The notes under the pieces were generated by a model that had not been told where the DNA came from, did not search any database, and worked only from the letters and a program-made list of their open reading frames with translations. Below, one piece after another: positions 56,468 through 64,000 of a stretch of 64,000 bases of DNA. How positions within the stretch are numbered: the stretch's first letter is position 1; the number at the start of each line of letters is the position of its first letter. This DNA is from Mycolicibacterium tusciae JS617 (lineage in GTDB: Bacteria > Actinomycetota > Actinomycetes > Mycobacteriales > Mycobacteriaceae), in the NCBI RefSeq assembly GCF_000243415.2, contig NZ_KI912270.1, positions 5,909,837 to 5,973,836 of the forward strand, read 5' to 3'. The position numbers were made by a program, and so were the translations under genes.

Positions 56468-56877
56468 GCGCACCCACGGCATCGTCTATCGAGGTGGGCA
56501 CCAAGCTGCCCGAGCTCGCGCTGTACGGCGACCCGACCTTCATCGTGTCGACGGCGATCGCCACGCGGGACTTCCAGGATGTCCACCACGACCGGGACAA
56601 GGCGCAGGCCAAGGGTTCGGCGGACATCTTCGTCAACATCCTGACCGACACCGGTCTGGTCCAGCGCTACATCACCGACTGGGCCGGACCGGAAGCGATC
56701 ATCAAGACGATCGGGCTGCGGCTCGGTGTGCCGTGGTACGCCTACGACACTGTGACCTTCAGAGGTGAGGTGACCGCGGTCGACGACGGCGTGATCTCGC
56801 TGAAAGTGACTGGCAGCAACAGCCTTGGTGACCACGTGATCGCCACCGCGACACTCACGATCGGAGAAAACTCCTGA
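56464..56877 (+). CDS. chsH1: ChsH1, MaoC-like enoyl-CoA hydratase subunit
   Basis: A 137-residue single hot-dog domain, homologous to Rv3541c. It carries the hydratase motif RDFQDVHHDRDKAQAKGSADIFVN with Asp36 and His41, which supply the catalytic pair of the ChsH1-ChsH2 hydratase. The product is the 17-hydroxy CoA thioester that Ltp2 cleaves. The ATG at 56464 overlaps the chsH2 stop by 4 bases, as expected for an obligate complex. Confidence 0.93.
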   Translation: MSAPTASSIEVGTKLPELALYGDPTFIVSTAIATRDFQDVHHDRDKAQAKGSADIFVNILTDTGLVQRYITDWAGPEAIIKTIGLRLGVPWYAYDTVTFRGEVTAVDDGVISLKVTGSNSLGDHVIATATLTIGENS

Positions 56878-56974
56878 TGCCGCGAAGGCGAGCGGGAGTG
56901 AGGATCGCAGCGAGGAACGAGCGAGGACCGCGGGGCCCACGCCCGCAGGACAGGGGACGAGCGGGTGTCGAGCA

Positions 56975-58144
56975 ATGAGCAGAGGTGAGCTTTCCGGAAA
57001 GGCGGCGATCGTCGGGATCGGCGCCACGGACTTCTCCAAGAACTCCGGCCGTAGCGAGTTGCGGCTGGCATCGGAAGCCGTGCTGGACGCGCTAGCCGAC
57101 GCCGGGCTCACACCTGCCGATGTCGACGGCATGGTCACGTTCACGATGGACTCCAACACCGAGGTATCAATCGCCCGCGCAACGGGCATCGGCGAGCTGA
57201 AGTTCTTCTCCAAGATCCACCATGGCGGCGGCGCAGCCTGCGCCACGGTCCAGCAGGCGGCGATCGCCGTGGCGACGGGCGTCGCGGATTGCGTTGTGGC
57301 ATACCGGGCTTTCAACGAGCGGTCGGGGATGCGGTTCGGTCAGGTGCAGATGCGGTTGGTCGAGAACGCGGACTCCACAGGGGTGGACAATTCGTTCTCC
57401 TATCCACATGGCTTGTCCACACCGGCCGCTCAGGTGGCGATGATCGCTCAGCGCTACATGCACTACTCCGGCGCGACGAGCAGGGATTTCGGCACGGTCT
57501 CGGTGGCCGATCGCAAGCACGCTGCCAAGAATCCGAAGGCGTACTTCTACGAGAAGCCGATCACCATCGAGGATCACCAGAATTCACGGTGGATCGCCGA
57601 GCCGCTGCGGTTGCTGGACTGCTGCCAGGAAACCGATGGCGGTGTGGCGCTGGTGATCACCTCCGCCGAGCGGGCCAAGGACCTCGAGCACCGGCCCGCG
57701 GTGATCGAGGCGGCGAGCCAGGGTGCCAGCCCCGACCAGTACTCGATGACGAGCTACTACCGATCGGAGCTGGGTCTGCCGGAGATGGGCCTGGTGGGTA
57801 GGCAGCTCTGGGAGCAATCCGGTCTGACGCCGGCCGATATCCAGACCGCGATCCTGTACGACCACTTCACGCCGTTCACTCTCATCCAGCTGGAGGAGTT
57901 GGGGTTCTGCGCGCCGGGTGAGGCGAAGGACTACATCAAGGACGGGGCGATCGAGATCGGCGGCAGATTGCCGATCAACACCCACGGTGGTCAGCTCGGC
58001 GAGGCGTATATCCACGGCATGAACGGCATCGCCGAAGGTGTCCGGCAGCTGCGCGGGACGTCGGTGAATCCGGTGGACAACGTCGAGCACGTGCTGGTTA
58101 CGGCGGGCACCGGCGTACCCACATCCGGCTTGATTCTGGGCTAG
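56975..58144 (+). CDS. ltp2: Ltp2, retro-aldolase completing side-chain removal
   Basis: A 389-residue thiolase-superfamily protein, homologous to Rv3540c. Ltp2 cleaves the 17-hydroxy side-chain CoA ester to androstenedione-type ketone and propionyl-CoA, acting in complex with the ChsH2 DUF35 domain. It keeps the fold (KIHHGGGAACATVQQAAIAV, LLDCCQETDGGVALVITS, GRLPINTHGGQLGEAYIHGMNG) but lacks the classic thiolase nucleophile context. The preceding 97 bases are GA-rich low-complexity sequence related to dispersed repeats. Last gene of the cyp125 operon, followed by a strong hairpin. Confidence 0.93.
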   Translation: MSRGELSGKAAIVGIGATDFSKNSGRSELRLASEAVLDALADAGLTPADVDGMVTFTMDSNTEVSIARATGIGELKFFSKIHHGGGAACATVQQAAIAVATGVADCVVAYRAFNERSGMRFGQVQMRLVENADSTGVDNSFSYPHGLSTPAAQVAMIAQRYMHYSGATSRDFGTVSVADRKHAAKNPKAYFYEKPITIEDHQNSRWIAEPLRLLDCCQETDGGVALVITSAERAKDLEHRPAVIEAASQGASPDQYSMTSYYRSELGLPEMGLVGRQLWEQSGLTPADIQTAILYDHFTPFTLIQLEELGFCAPGEAKDYIKDGAIEIGGRLPINTHGGQLGEAYIHGMNGIAEGVRQLRGTSVNPVDNVEHVLVTAGTGVPTSGLILG

Positions 58145-58165
58145 CACCCTAAGCGCGATCACGAT

Positions 58166-58188
58166 GCCCGACCGCTGAGCGGTCGGGC
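58166..58188 (+). terminator. Strong hairpin terminator after ltp2
   Basis: GCCCGACCGC-TGA-GCGGTCGGGC is a perfect 10-bp GC-rich stem with a 3-base loop, 21 bases after the ltp2 stop. A short T-poor tail follows. It separates the sterol operon from the polysaccharide cluster. Confidence 0.8.
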
Positions 58189-58836
58189 TATCGGTCGCGT
58201 GATAGCGAATCTCAAGATCTGCCAATCGGACGGCCGGTTGTCCTCAAAAGTGCGCATCGCTGCGGATTCAGCAAAGTCACATACACGTAATACGGCCATC
58301 GGAATGATATTGCTGTCCCATTTCTGGGAATGACGACGCTGCCTCGGCCTGTGGGATACGTCACTGACGAGAACGAAAGTAAGCTCGGTCATAGGGGCGC
58401 GTATATCGTGGCGCTATATGCGAAAAGTGCTCACAGCAGGGAAGATGGTGCGTCTGTATCCAGCCCGCGCAGGACAGCTCATAAGCAATGTAGTTGCAAA
58501 CGCAAGCTTTGCCAGATTCACCAAAAATTTTCGAGTTGCCGCAGTTTTGGCAAACTCCTACTCTATTGAAGTCACGGACAGGAAGCCGGTCTAGGTAAGA
58601 ACAGTCACGATGGCGAGCTAACTGACTGCGAGATGTCCATCGGCCGCCGGGACGGCGTTCGACCCAGCGCCTGGCCAACCATCCGCGATCACGTTCGCGG
58701 GGGCGACCGAAAACGAGTCAGGAGTTTCGACCTTGGCAGGCCACAGGTGCCCCGTGCAGCACAAACGCGAGTCAAAAGCTGGTTCATCGAGGCCGGTTGC
58801 CGCCTCATCACGTTCATCTCTGATCGGAGTACTCAC
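58189..58836. other. Long non-coding spacer, lower GC, probable leader/promoter of the polysaccharide operon
   Basis: About 650 bases without a convincing gene. Base composition is visibly closer to 50% GC than the coding DNA around it, with AT-rich patches near 58270-58320 and 58480-58570. A small inverted repeat TCCCA-TTTC-TGGGA lies near 58317-58330. Short reading frames on both strands have atypical composition and no recognisable domain. The region probably holds the promoter and a long leader of the operon starting at 58837. Confidence 0.5.
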
Positions 58837-59610
58837 ATGACCAGTGCAGTGACCAACGGCAACGGAACTGCCGCACATGCAGCACCGATACTCAGCCCGC
58901 TGCCCAAACCGTCCAGTGGCACCCAAATCTCTTTGGTCAGTCTGGTCATCCCGGTACGCAACGAGGCCCGCAACATCGCGTGGGTTCTGGAACAGATCGC
59001 CGACGACGTCCACGAGATCATCCTCGTCGACGGCGAGTCCACGGACGCGACCCTGACCACGGCATTGCGCTATCGACCCGATATCAGGGTGGTGCCGCAG
59101 GAAGGCACGGGCAAGGGCAGCGCACTGCGCACCGGCTTCTTGGCGGCGACCGGCGACGTGATCGTCATGATGGACGCGGACGGCAGCATGTCGCCCCAGG
59201 AGATCCGGCACTACGTGCACTTCCTGGCCAATGGCTATGACTTCGTCAAGGGCTCGCGGTTCATGGGTGGCGGAGGGTCGCTGGACATCACGCCGTTCCG
59301 CCGACTTGGAAACCGATTCCTGCTGGGCGTCTTCAATACTCTGTACGGCGCCGAGCTCACCGACCTGTGCTACGGCTTCTGCGCGTTCCATCGTCGCTAT
59401 CTCGACCACCTGGCTCTGACCGCAACGGGATTCGAGATCGAAGCGGAGATGACCGTTCGGGCAGTGCAGGCCGGCTTGCGCATCGCTGAGGTGCCAAGCC
59501 TGGAGATGCCCCGCCGCGCAGGCAATTCCAACCTCCGCGCGATCCGGGACGGCTGGCGGGTACTCAACACCGTCCTCGATGGCAGGCGCACGTCGGCCAA
59601 GGGCGCATGA
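58837..59610 (+). CDS. Family 2 glycosyltransferase, polyprenyl-phosphate sugar transferase type
   Basis: A 257-residue GT2 enzyme with LVSLVIPVRNEARNIAWVLEQI, IILVDGESTDATLT, GTGKGSALRTGFLAATGDVIVMMDADGSM with the DxD metal site, and GYDFVKGSRFMGGGGSLD. The GSRFMGGGGS and LTDLCYGFCAF segments are typical of dolichol-phosphate mannosyl/glucosyltransferase-like proteins. No C-terminal membrane anchor is seen. The ATG at 58837 follows CGGAGTACT. First gene of a run of tightly packed cell-surface polysaccharide genes. Confidence 0.87.
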   Translation: MTSAVTNGNGTAAHAAPILSPLPKPSSGTQISLVSLVIPVRNEARNIAWVLEQIADDVHEIILVDGESTDATLTTALRYRPDIRVVPQEGTGKGSALRTGFLAATGDVIVMMDADGSMSPQEIRHYVHFLANGYDFVKGSRFMGGGGSLDITPFRRLGNRFLLGVFNTLYGAELTDLCYGFCAFHRRYLDHLALTATGFEIEAEMTVRAVQAGLRIAEVPSLEMPRRAGNSNLRAIRDGWRVLNTVLDGRRTSAKGA

Positions 59611-60591
59611 ATGCGCACTCTTGTCACCGGCGCCGCCGGCTTCATCGGCTCGAACCTGGTCGACCGGCTCCTGGCCCAGGGCCACCACGTCGTCGGCATC
59701 GACAACCTGAGCACAGGCGATGCCGGCAATCTCGAGGATGCCTTTCGGGTCAACGAAGTGAGGCAGGGCCGGTTTACCCTGCTCGAGCTTGACGTACTGG
59801 CGCCGGAACTCAAAGACATTGTCGCGGGCACGAACCCAGACGTCATCTTCCATCTGGCCGCTCAGATAGATGTCCGGATCTCGGTGCGCGAACCGAAGTT
59901 CGATGCGCACAACAATGTGCTGGGCACGATCAACCTTTGCGAGGCCGCCAGGCACGGCGGAGTGCAGAGAATCGTCTACGCAGCGTCGGGCGGATCACGC
60001 TACGGCGCACCGATCGACCTGCCCGTCGACGAAAGCAGTCGCGTCGATCCACTGTCACCGTACGCGGTGGCAAAGGTCGCCGGTGAAATGTATCTGCGCG
60101 CCTACGCTTCGATGTACGGTCTCGAACCGATTTGCCTGGCGTTGTCCAATGTTTATGGGCCGCGACAGAATCCGCATGGCGAGGCAGGTGTTATCGCTGT
60201 TTTCGGCAGCGCGATGACGGTCGGTCGGAATGTGACTGTGTACGGCGACGGCAGTGCTACCCGCGACTATGTGTTCGTCGATGACGTGGTGAACGCCTTC
60301 ATGTGCGCGGGCCAAGCGCCCGCGGGTACCAGCGGGGTGTACAACATCGGTACTGGAAAGCAGTCCACCGTTGCCGAGGTGCACCGGCTGATCTCCGCGA
60401 TGCTGGACGGATCGCCACCGCCGTTCTATGCCGAGGCCCGCACTGGCGAATTGCACGCCATTGCACTCGATGCACGCAAGGCCGAATCAGAACTGGGCTG
60501 GAAACCTGCCGTGGATCTGGTCGAGGGGATCGGGCGCACGGTCGATTGGTTGCGTGCTGTCGTTGAACCTGAGCCCGTCGCAATCGCCTGA
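59611..60591 (+). CDS. NAD-dependent sugar-nucleotide epimerase/dehydratase
   Basis: A 326-residue extended SDR, UDP-glucose 4-epimerase-like. The N-terminal Rossmann motif is VTGAAGFIGSNLVDRLL, followed by GIDNLSTGDAGNL, DVIFHLAAQIDVRISV, the catalytic region AASGGSRYGAP and SPYAVAKVAGEMYLR with Tyr and Lys. The substrate side includes SNVYGPRQNPHGEAGVIAVF and TRDYVFVDDVVNAF. It probably provides a UDP-sugar for the polysaccharide. Starts directly after the GT2 stop. Confidence 0.9.
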   Translation: MRTLVTGAAGFIGSNLVDRLLAQGHHVVGIDNLSTGDAGNLEDAFRVNEVRQGRFTLLELDVLAPELKDIVAGTNPDVIFHLAAQIDVRISVREPKFDAHNNVLGTINLCEAARHGGVQRIVYAASGGSRYGAPIDLPVDESSRVDPLSPYAVAKVAGEMYLRAYASMYGLEPICLALSNVYGPRQNPHGEAGVIAVFGSAMTVGRNVTVYGDGSATRDYVFVDDVVNAFMCAGQAPAGTSGVYNIGTGKQSTVAEVHRLISAMLDGSPPPFYAEARTGELHAIALDARKAESELGWKPAVDLVEGIGRTVDWLRAVVEPEPVAIA

Positions 60592-60606
60592 ACTGAGGGG
60601 GTTTTC

Positions 60607-60963
60607 GTGTCAATCAAGTACGGCGCGGTCGCGACAGCCGTCATCTGCGCCGTTGTCGCGCTCGGCCCAGCTCACTCCACGCTGCCCCTCGGCCGCGCGT
60701 TGGTAGCGGGCTTCCTGGTGATCGCACCCGTGCTGGCGATCGCCAGGCTGCTGCCGAGCGTGAACCCCGCTGTGGCCCTCATCGTCGCAGCGGCGGGCGC
60801 CATCGCCGTCAATACTCTTGTCGCGCAGTCGATGCTGTCAGCCGAGCTATGGTCGCGCCCCGCGGGCGTGGTCGTCGTGGGTTCAATCGCGACTCTGCTG
60901 TGGCTGATTTCGACTCCACGCCCTGCGAAGTCACGTCACCGGGCTATGGGAGGACGGCCATGA
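60607..60963 (+). CDS. Small membrane protein of unknown function
   Basis: A 118-residue protein with three or four hydrophobic segments (VATAVICAVVALGP, LVAGFLVIAPVLAIARLL, PAVALIVAAAGAIAVNTLV, VVVVGSIATLLWLIS) and a basic cytoplasmic tail PRPAKSRHRAMGG. No family recognised. The GTG start follows GAGGGGGTTTTC. The stop overlaps the acetyltransferase-like gene (ATGA). Its place inside the polysaccharide operon suggests a role in membrane assembly or export. Confidence 0.75.
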   Translation: MSIKYGAVATAVICAVVALGPAHSTLPLGRALVAGFLVIAPVLAIARLLPSVNPAVALIVAAAGAIAVNTLVAQSMLSAELWSRPAGVVVVGSIATLLWLISTPRPAKSRHRAMGGRP

Positions 60964-62081
60964 AGACGACGGTTATCCCCGCAGCGGAGCTGGGGGCGGC
61001 AGAGTCCGCCATCTGGCGGTCGTTCCAGCACGTGCAGCCCGAGCTCGGCAGCCCCTTCATGACTCCCGAACTGGTCGTCACCGCAGCCAAAGTGCGCCCG
61101 GGCACCCGCGTCGCGCTCCTCGAGGACGCCGGCGAAATCGTCGGATTCTTTCCATTCGAGCGGCGGGCACTCGGCTACGGCGTGCCGGTCGCCCCCGGCC
61201 TCACCGGATGTCAAGGCGTGGTGCACGCACCCGATGCCGTCTGGGACGCCCACAACCTTCTGCGGTCCTGTGGCCTCGGAGTCTGGGAGTTCGACCACCT
61301 CGTCGACGGGCAGAAGCCTTTCGAACGGTTCCAGGTACTGCGCGCCAAGGCCCCGGTCATCGATCTCAGCGAGGGCTCGACGGCCCTGCTGGCCAACCTG
61401 CGTCGACGGTCGACTCGCGTGGCGAAGAAGCTGCCGAAGGTGCGGCGTCAGCTGGAGCGGGACTTCGGCCCGTTGCGCTGCGAGTTCAAAACCACTGACC
61501 CAAAGAAACTTCGGATGATGATGGCGTGGAAGTCCGACCAGTACCGGTGGACCGGACGCACCGATCAGTTCGCCCGGCCATGGGTGAACCGCTTCGTCTC
61601 GGATCTTTTCGACCTGCAGTCGCCACACTTCTCGCTCGTGCTGTCGGTGCTCCACGCCGGTGATCATCCCGTCGCCGCCGATGTGTACCTGCGCCGTGGT
61701 GGCGTCATGTCCGGCTGGTTCACGTCGTATGACCCCGAGTTCGCCAAGTACTCCCCCGGGATGCTGCACCGTCTTGCGCTCATCGAGGCCGCCTCCGCGA
61801 GCGGGGTCCGGCGAATCGACCTGGGCCGGGGCACATACGAACACAAGGAGCTGTTCAAAACCCACGACGTGGTTGTGGGCGAGGGCAGGGTGCTGCGGGC
61901 ATCGGCTGGTGCGGCCCTTTACTACGCCGGTCGAGCTCCGATGCGGAACCTGCGCCAATCGGTGATGGCGTCACCAACGCTCTACCGGTCGGCCGACGCA
62001 GTGTTGCGCGGCTTCGGCCGCGTCCATTCCACCCTGACGGTCGGAGCTCACGGGCCCGGACCGACGAGAGGTTCACGATGA
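60960..62081 (+). CDS. GNAT-fold acyltransferase (CelD/BcsL or FemAB-like)
   Basis: A 373-residue protein with the pattern of GNAT-type transferases in exopolysaccharide clusters: GSPFMTPELVVTAAKVRPGTRVALLED, AGEIVGFFPFERRALGYG, then a basic linker RRRSTRVAKKLPKVRRQLER. The second GNAT half (HPVAADVYLRRGGVMSGWFTSYDPEFAKYSPGMLHRLALIE) ends RIDLGRGTYEHKELF. Such proteins are proposed to transfer acyl or aminoacyl groups onto polysaccharide or lipid intermediates. The ATG at 60960 overlaps the membrane-protein stop. Confidence 0.8.
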   Translation: MKTTVIPAAELGAAESAIWRSFQHVQPELGSPFMTPELVVTAAKVRPGTRVALLEDAGEIVGFFPFERRALGYGVPVAPGLTGCQGVVHAPDAVWDAHNLLRSCGLGVWEFDHLVDGQKPFERFQVLRAKAPVIDLSEGSTALLANLRRRSTRVAKKLPKVRRQLERDFGPLRCEFKTTDPKKLRMMMAWKSDQYRWTGRTDQFARPWVNRFVSDLFDLQSPHFSLVLSVLHAGDHPVAADVYLRRGGVMSGWFTSYDPEFAKYSPGMLHRLALIEAASASGVRRIDLGRGTYEHKELFKTHDVVVGEGRVLRASAGAALYYAGRAPMRNLRQSVMASPTLYRSADAVLRGFGRVHSTLTVGAHGPGPTRGSR

Positions 62082-63019
62082 CAGTCACCGCCTCCGGGCG
62101 TGCACTCACCATGTCCGTGGTGATCTGCGCCTACACGCTGGACCGATGGGACGACGTGCTCGCCGCCGTCAGGTCGGTGGCGACCCAGACGGCGCCCGCT
62201 GAAGAGATCGTGGTCGTCATCGACTACAACCCCGACCTCTACGAGCGGTTGCGGGCCACTCTGCCCGCTGTGACGGTTGTCGAAAACCGGTACGAGAAAG
62301 GGCTTTCCGGCGGTAAGAACACCGGAGTCGAGGTGACGACCGGCGACGTGGTGGTCTTCCTGGACGACGATGCGGTGGCCCACCCCGATTGGCTGGTGCA
62401 CCTGCGCGACGCCTACACGAAGGACAGCGTCGTCGGTGTCGGCGGAACCACCCTCCCGCTGTGGGACACGACCCGGCCTCGATGGTTCCCGGAGGAGTTC
62501 GACTGGGTTCTGGGCTGCACGTTCACCGGTAGGAATCCCGGGCCGGTCCGAAACCTGCTCGGCGGCAACGCCTCATTCCGCCGCGAGGTGTTCTCGGTGG
62601 CGGGTGGTTTCCCGGCCGACATCGGCCGTACGTCGGCGGACAGTCGACCCCTCGGGTGCGAAGAGACGGAGTTCTGCATCCGGGTGAACCAGCATCGGCC
62701 CGACTGGACGTTCGTCTTCGAACCTCGGGCGGTGATCTGGCACCGGGTACCGGAAGTGCGGGCGCGGTTCTCCTACTTCCGCTCTCGATGCTTCGCCGAA
62801 GGGTTGTCGAAGGCGGCCGTGACGCGCAGCGTCGGCGTCAGCGACGGACTCGCGGCGGAGCGCAGTTACACCGCCCGCATCCTGACCCGCGGCGTGGCGA
62901 AGGGGTTCGGCGAGGCACTGCGAGGAGACCCCGCCGGTATCGAACGCTCCTACGCCATCTCGGTCGGGCTGCTCACCACCGCGGCGGGCTACGCGCGCGG
63001 CGTGCGGGGTGCGCGATGA
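62078..63019 (+). CDS. Family 2 glycosyltransferase
   Basis: A 313-residue GT2 enzyme: SVVICAYTLDRWDDVLAAVRS, EEIVVVIDYNPDLYERL, GLSGGKNTGVEVTTGDVVVFLDDDAVAHPDWL with the DDD metal motif, GGNASFRREVF and the acceptor-side GCEETEFCIRVNQ. The C-terminus is basic and helical with FSYFRSRCFAEGLSKA, often seen in chain-building transferases of exopolysaccharide loci. The ATG overlaps the previous stop (ATGA). Confidence 0.87.
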   Translation: MTVTASGRALTMSVVICAYTLDRWDDVLAAVRSVATQTAPAEEIVVVIDYNPDLYERLRATLPAVTVVENRYEKGLSGGKNTGVEVTTGDVVVFLDDDAVAHPDWLVHLRDAYTKDSVVGVGGTTLPLWDTTRPRWFPEEFDWVLGCTFTGRNPGPVRNLLGGNASFRREVFSVAGGFPADIGRTSADSRPLGCEETEFCIRVNQHRPDWTFVFEPRAVIWHRVPEVRARFSYFRSRCFAEGLSKAAVTRSVGVSDGLAAERSYTARILTRGVAKGFGEALRGDPAGIERSYAISVGLLTTAAGYARGVRGAR

Positions 63020-63825
63020 CCGCATCTCTCCCGACGGCCGGGTCACTCCCGATTCTCATGTACCACTCCGTCGCCCAGCACCCACCGGCCGCGACGCGGG
63101 GATTGTCCGTCACCCCGGGTGCATTCGAAGAGCAGGTCGCCCATCTGGCGACCAACGGCTACACCGGACTCACGTTCTCCGACCTCGCCGACGCGTTCCG
63201 GACCGGTGCACAACTGCCGGAACGCTCGGTGGTGCTGACGTTCGACGACGGCTACGCCGATTTCGCCCGCGAGGCCTGGCCCGTGCTTCGCCGCCACAAG
63301 TTTCCGGCGACGGTGTTCGTCACCACCGGCTGGGTAGCGGACGCCGGCGCGAACGCCGCAGGCGCACCGCTCGATCACATGCTGAGCTGGGCACAGATCT
63401 CCGAGCTCTCGGCCGCGGGTATTGAGATGGCCGCGCACAGCCACAGCCATCCCGAACTCGATCAACTCGGCGATGCCGCGCTGCGCGAGGAACTAGGGCA
63501 CAGCCGGGCACTGCTCGAGGACGCCATCGGCGCCCCGGTCCGAGCCCTGGCTTATCCGTTCGGCTACTCGAGCACGCGGGTACGGCTGGCCGCGCGATCG
63601 GTCGGCTACCAATTCGCCGCGTCGGTGCGGAACCTCCGTGCGACCCCGTCCGGAGACCTGTTCACACTCCCTCGGCTGACCATCCGGCGGTCGACCGACG
63701 TTGCGACGTTCGCCGCCATCGTGATGGGAGCCGACGTGTTCCGTCGAGACCGCCTGCTGACGGCCGGCTATGCCTGTGTCCGCGGTGCCAGACGTGCGGC
63801 GAAGCAGGTGCTCGGCGGTGCCTGA
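63016..63825 (+). CDS. Polysaccharide deacetylase (NodB homology domain)
   Basis: A 269-residue protein with the NodB motifs. Motif 1 is VVLTFDDGYADFA with the catalytic Asp pair. Motif 2 is MAAHSHSHPELDQL with the metal-binding HxxxH-type histidines. Motif 3 is ALAYPFGYSS. The N-terminal LPILMYHSVA is typical of carbohydrate esterase family 4. No signal peptide is seen, so it may act on a lipid-linked intermediate inside the cell. The ATG at 63016 overlaps the GT2 stop. Confidence 0.88.
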   Translation: MTASLPTAGSLPILMYHSVAQHPPAATRGLSVTPGAFEEQVAHLATNGYTGLTFSDLADAFRTGAQLPERSVVLTFDDGYADFAREAWPVLRRHKFPATVFVTTGWVADAGANAAGAPLDHMLSWAQISELSAAGIEMAAHSHSHPELDQLGDAALREELGHSRALLEDAIGAPVRALAYPFGYSSTRVRLAARSVGYQFAASVRNLRATPSGDLFTLPRLTIRRSTDVATFAAIVMGADVFRRDRLLTAGYACVRGARRAAKQVLGGA

Positions 63826-64000
63826 GCTGGTGAAGCAGGCCCCAAACCATCGAATAGCGATGACAGGACGCGGGGGTGAGCATTTCTATCGCAACGCCTA
63901 TGCGCTGGTGCTCAACACGGGCATCTCGGGCGGTCTGGGGCTGGTGTTCTGGTTTCTCGCGGCGCGGTATTACTCCGATCCCGACGTCGGGCGCGGATCA
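63818..64000 (+). CDS. Start of a polysaccharide flippase / oligosaccharide transport membrane protein, cut by window edge
   Basis: The frame begins at a GTG that overlaps the deacetylase stop by 8 bases and stays open to the edge. The first 31 residues are polar; then YALVLNTGISGGLGLVFWFLAARYYSDPD follows. This is the first-helix pattern of Wzx-type flippases (MATE/MOP superfamily), where helix 1 is followed by a short loop. Only 61 residues are visible. The cluster context supports lipid-linked oligosaccharide export. Confidence 0.65.
   Translation, partial: MPELVKQAPNHRIAMTGRGGEHFYRNAYALVLNTGISGGLGLVFWFLAARYYSDPDVGRGS

Noticed and set aside
58330..58678. Short frames of 79 and 105 codons in the spacer before the polysaccharide operon
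   Set aside because: No domain, no ribosome site, atypical composition; the minus-strand one is Cys/Arg/His-rich and unlike a real protein.

Overview
The window is high-GC actinobacterial DNA and reads as a Mycolicibacterium-type (environmental, fast-growing) Mycobacterium. It carries the two sterol-degradation regulons, KstR (side chain and rings A/B) and KstR2 (rings C/D), in nearly the gene order known from M. tuberculosis Rv3540c-Rv3575c. It also holds material typical of environmental mycobacteria: a TAXI-type TRAP transporter, a ketone-body cassette, an ISL3 element and an exopolysaccharide cluster.

Layout. 1-3453: edge of a zinc-type ABC uptake gene with a Zur-like box, a LacI regulator, a kinase-like gene and trehalose-6-phosphate phosphatase. 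3456-11964: kstR / fadE34, then a secreted protein and kshB / hsaA-hsaD-hsaC-hsaB, with three KstR-type boxes. 11961-18044: a small secreted protein, a lipase-like gene and a LysR regulator, divergent from an MHS transporter, 3-hydroxybutyrate dehydrogenase and acetoacetate-CoA ligase. 18041-21472: an immunity-like gene, an ISL3 insertion sequence with an 8-bp target duplication, and a 13E12-type HNH protein. 21469-24230: an aminotransferase, a leaderless PhnD-like protein and a dehalogenase/epoxide-hydrolase-like protein. 24227-30834: fadE33-fadE32-fadE31-fadD3 divergent from fadE30-ipdF around a KstR2 box. 30915-34175: a two-component system with a frameshifted response regulator, plus a polytopic membrane protein. 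34241-35997: kstR2-fadA6. 35994-40344: NDMA-type alcohol dehydrogenase, SatD plus a membrane partner with tandem operator-like palindromes, VapBC, and a DUF1254/DUF1214 protein. 40427-48772: echA20-ipdA-ipdB-ipdC divergent from two SDR genes and a TAXI-TRAP transporter around a KstR2 box. 48696-58144: a fadA5 operon with two Ddn-like reductases, divergent from cyp125-fadE28-fadE29-chsH2-chsH1-ltp2, with two KstR boxes between them. 58145-64000: terminator, a lower-GC spacer, then an exopolysaccharide operon running off the edge.

How the genes work together. Cyp125 oxidises the cholesterol side chain. FadE34, FadE28/FadE29, ChsH1/ChsH2, Ltp2 and FadA5 shorten it. KshB (its partner KshA is not here) and HsaA-D open and cleave rings A and B to give HIP. 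FadD3 activates HIP. FadE30, IpdF, EchA20, IpdA/IpdB, IpdC, FadA6 and FadE31-33 then degrade rings C and D. Five KstR-type sites (TnnAACnnGTTnnA; four exact, one with one mismatch) and three exact KstR2 sites (AnCAAGnnCTTGnT) lie exactly at the divergent promoters of these operons.

Functions of the catabolic genes rest on recognisable similarity to characterised mycobacterial and rhodococcal proteins and on synteny. No search was run, so exact orthology and species are inferred.
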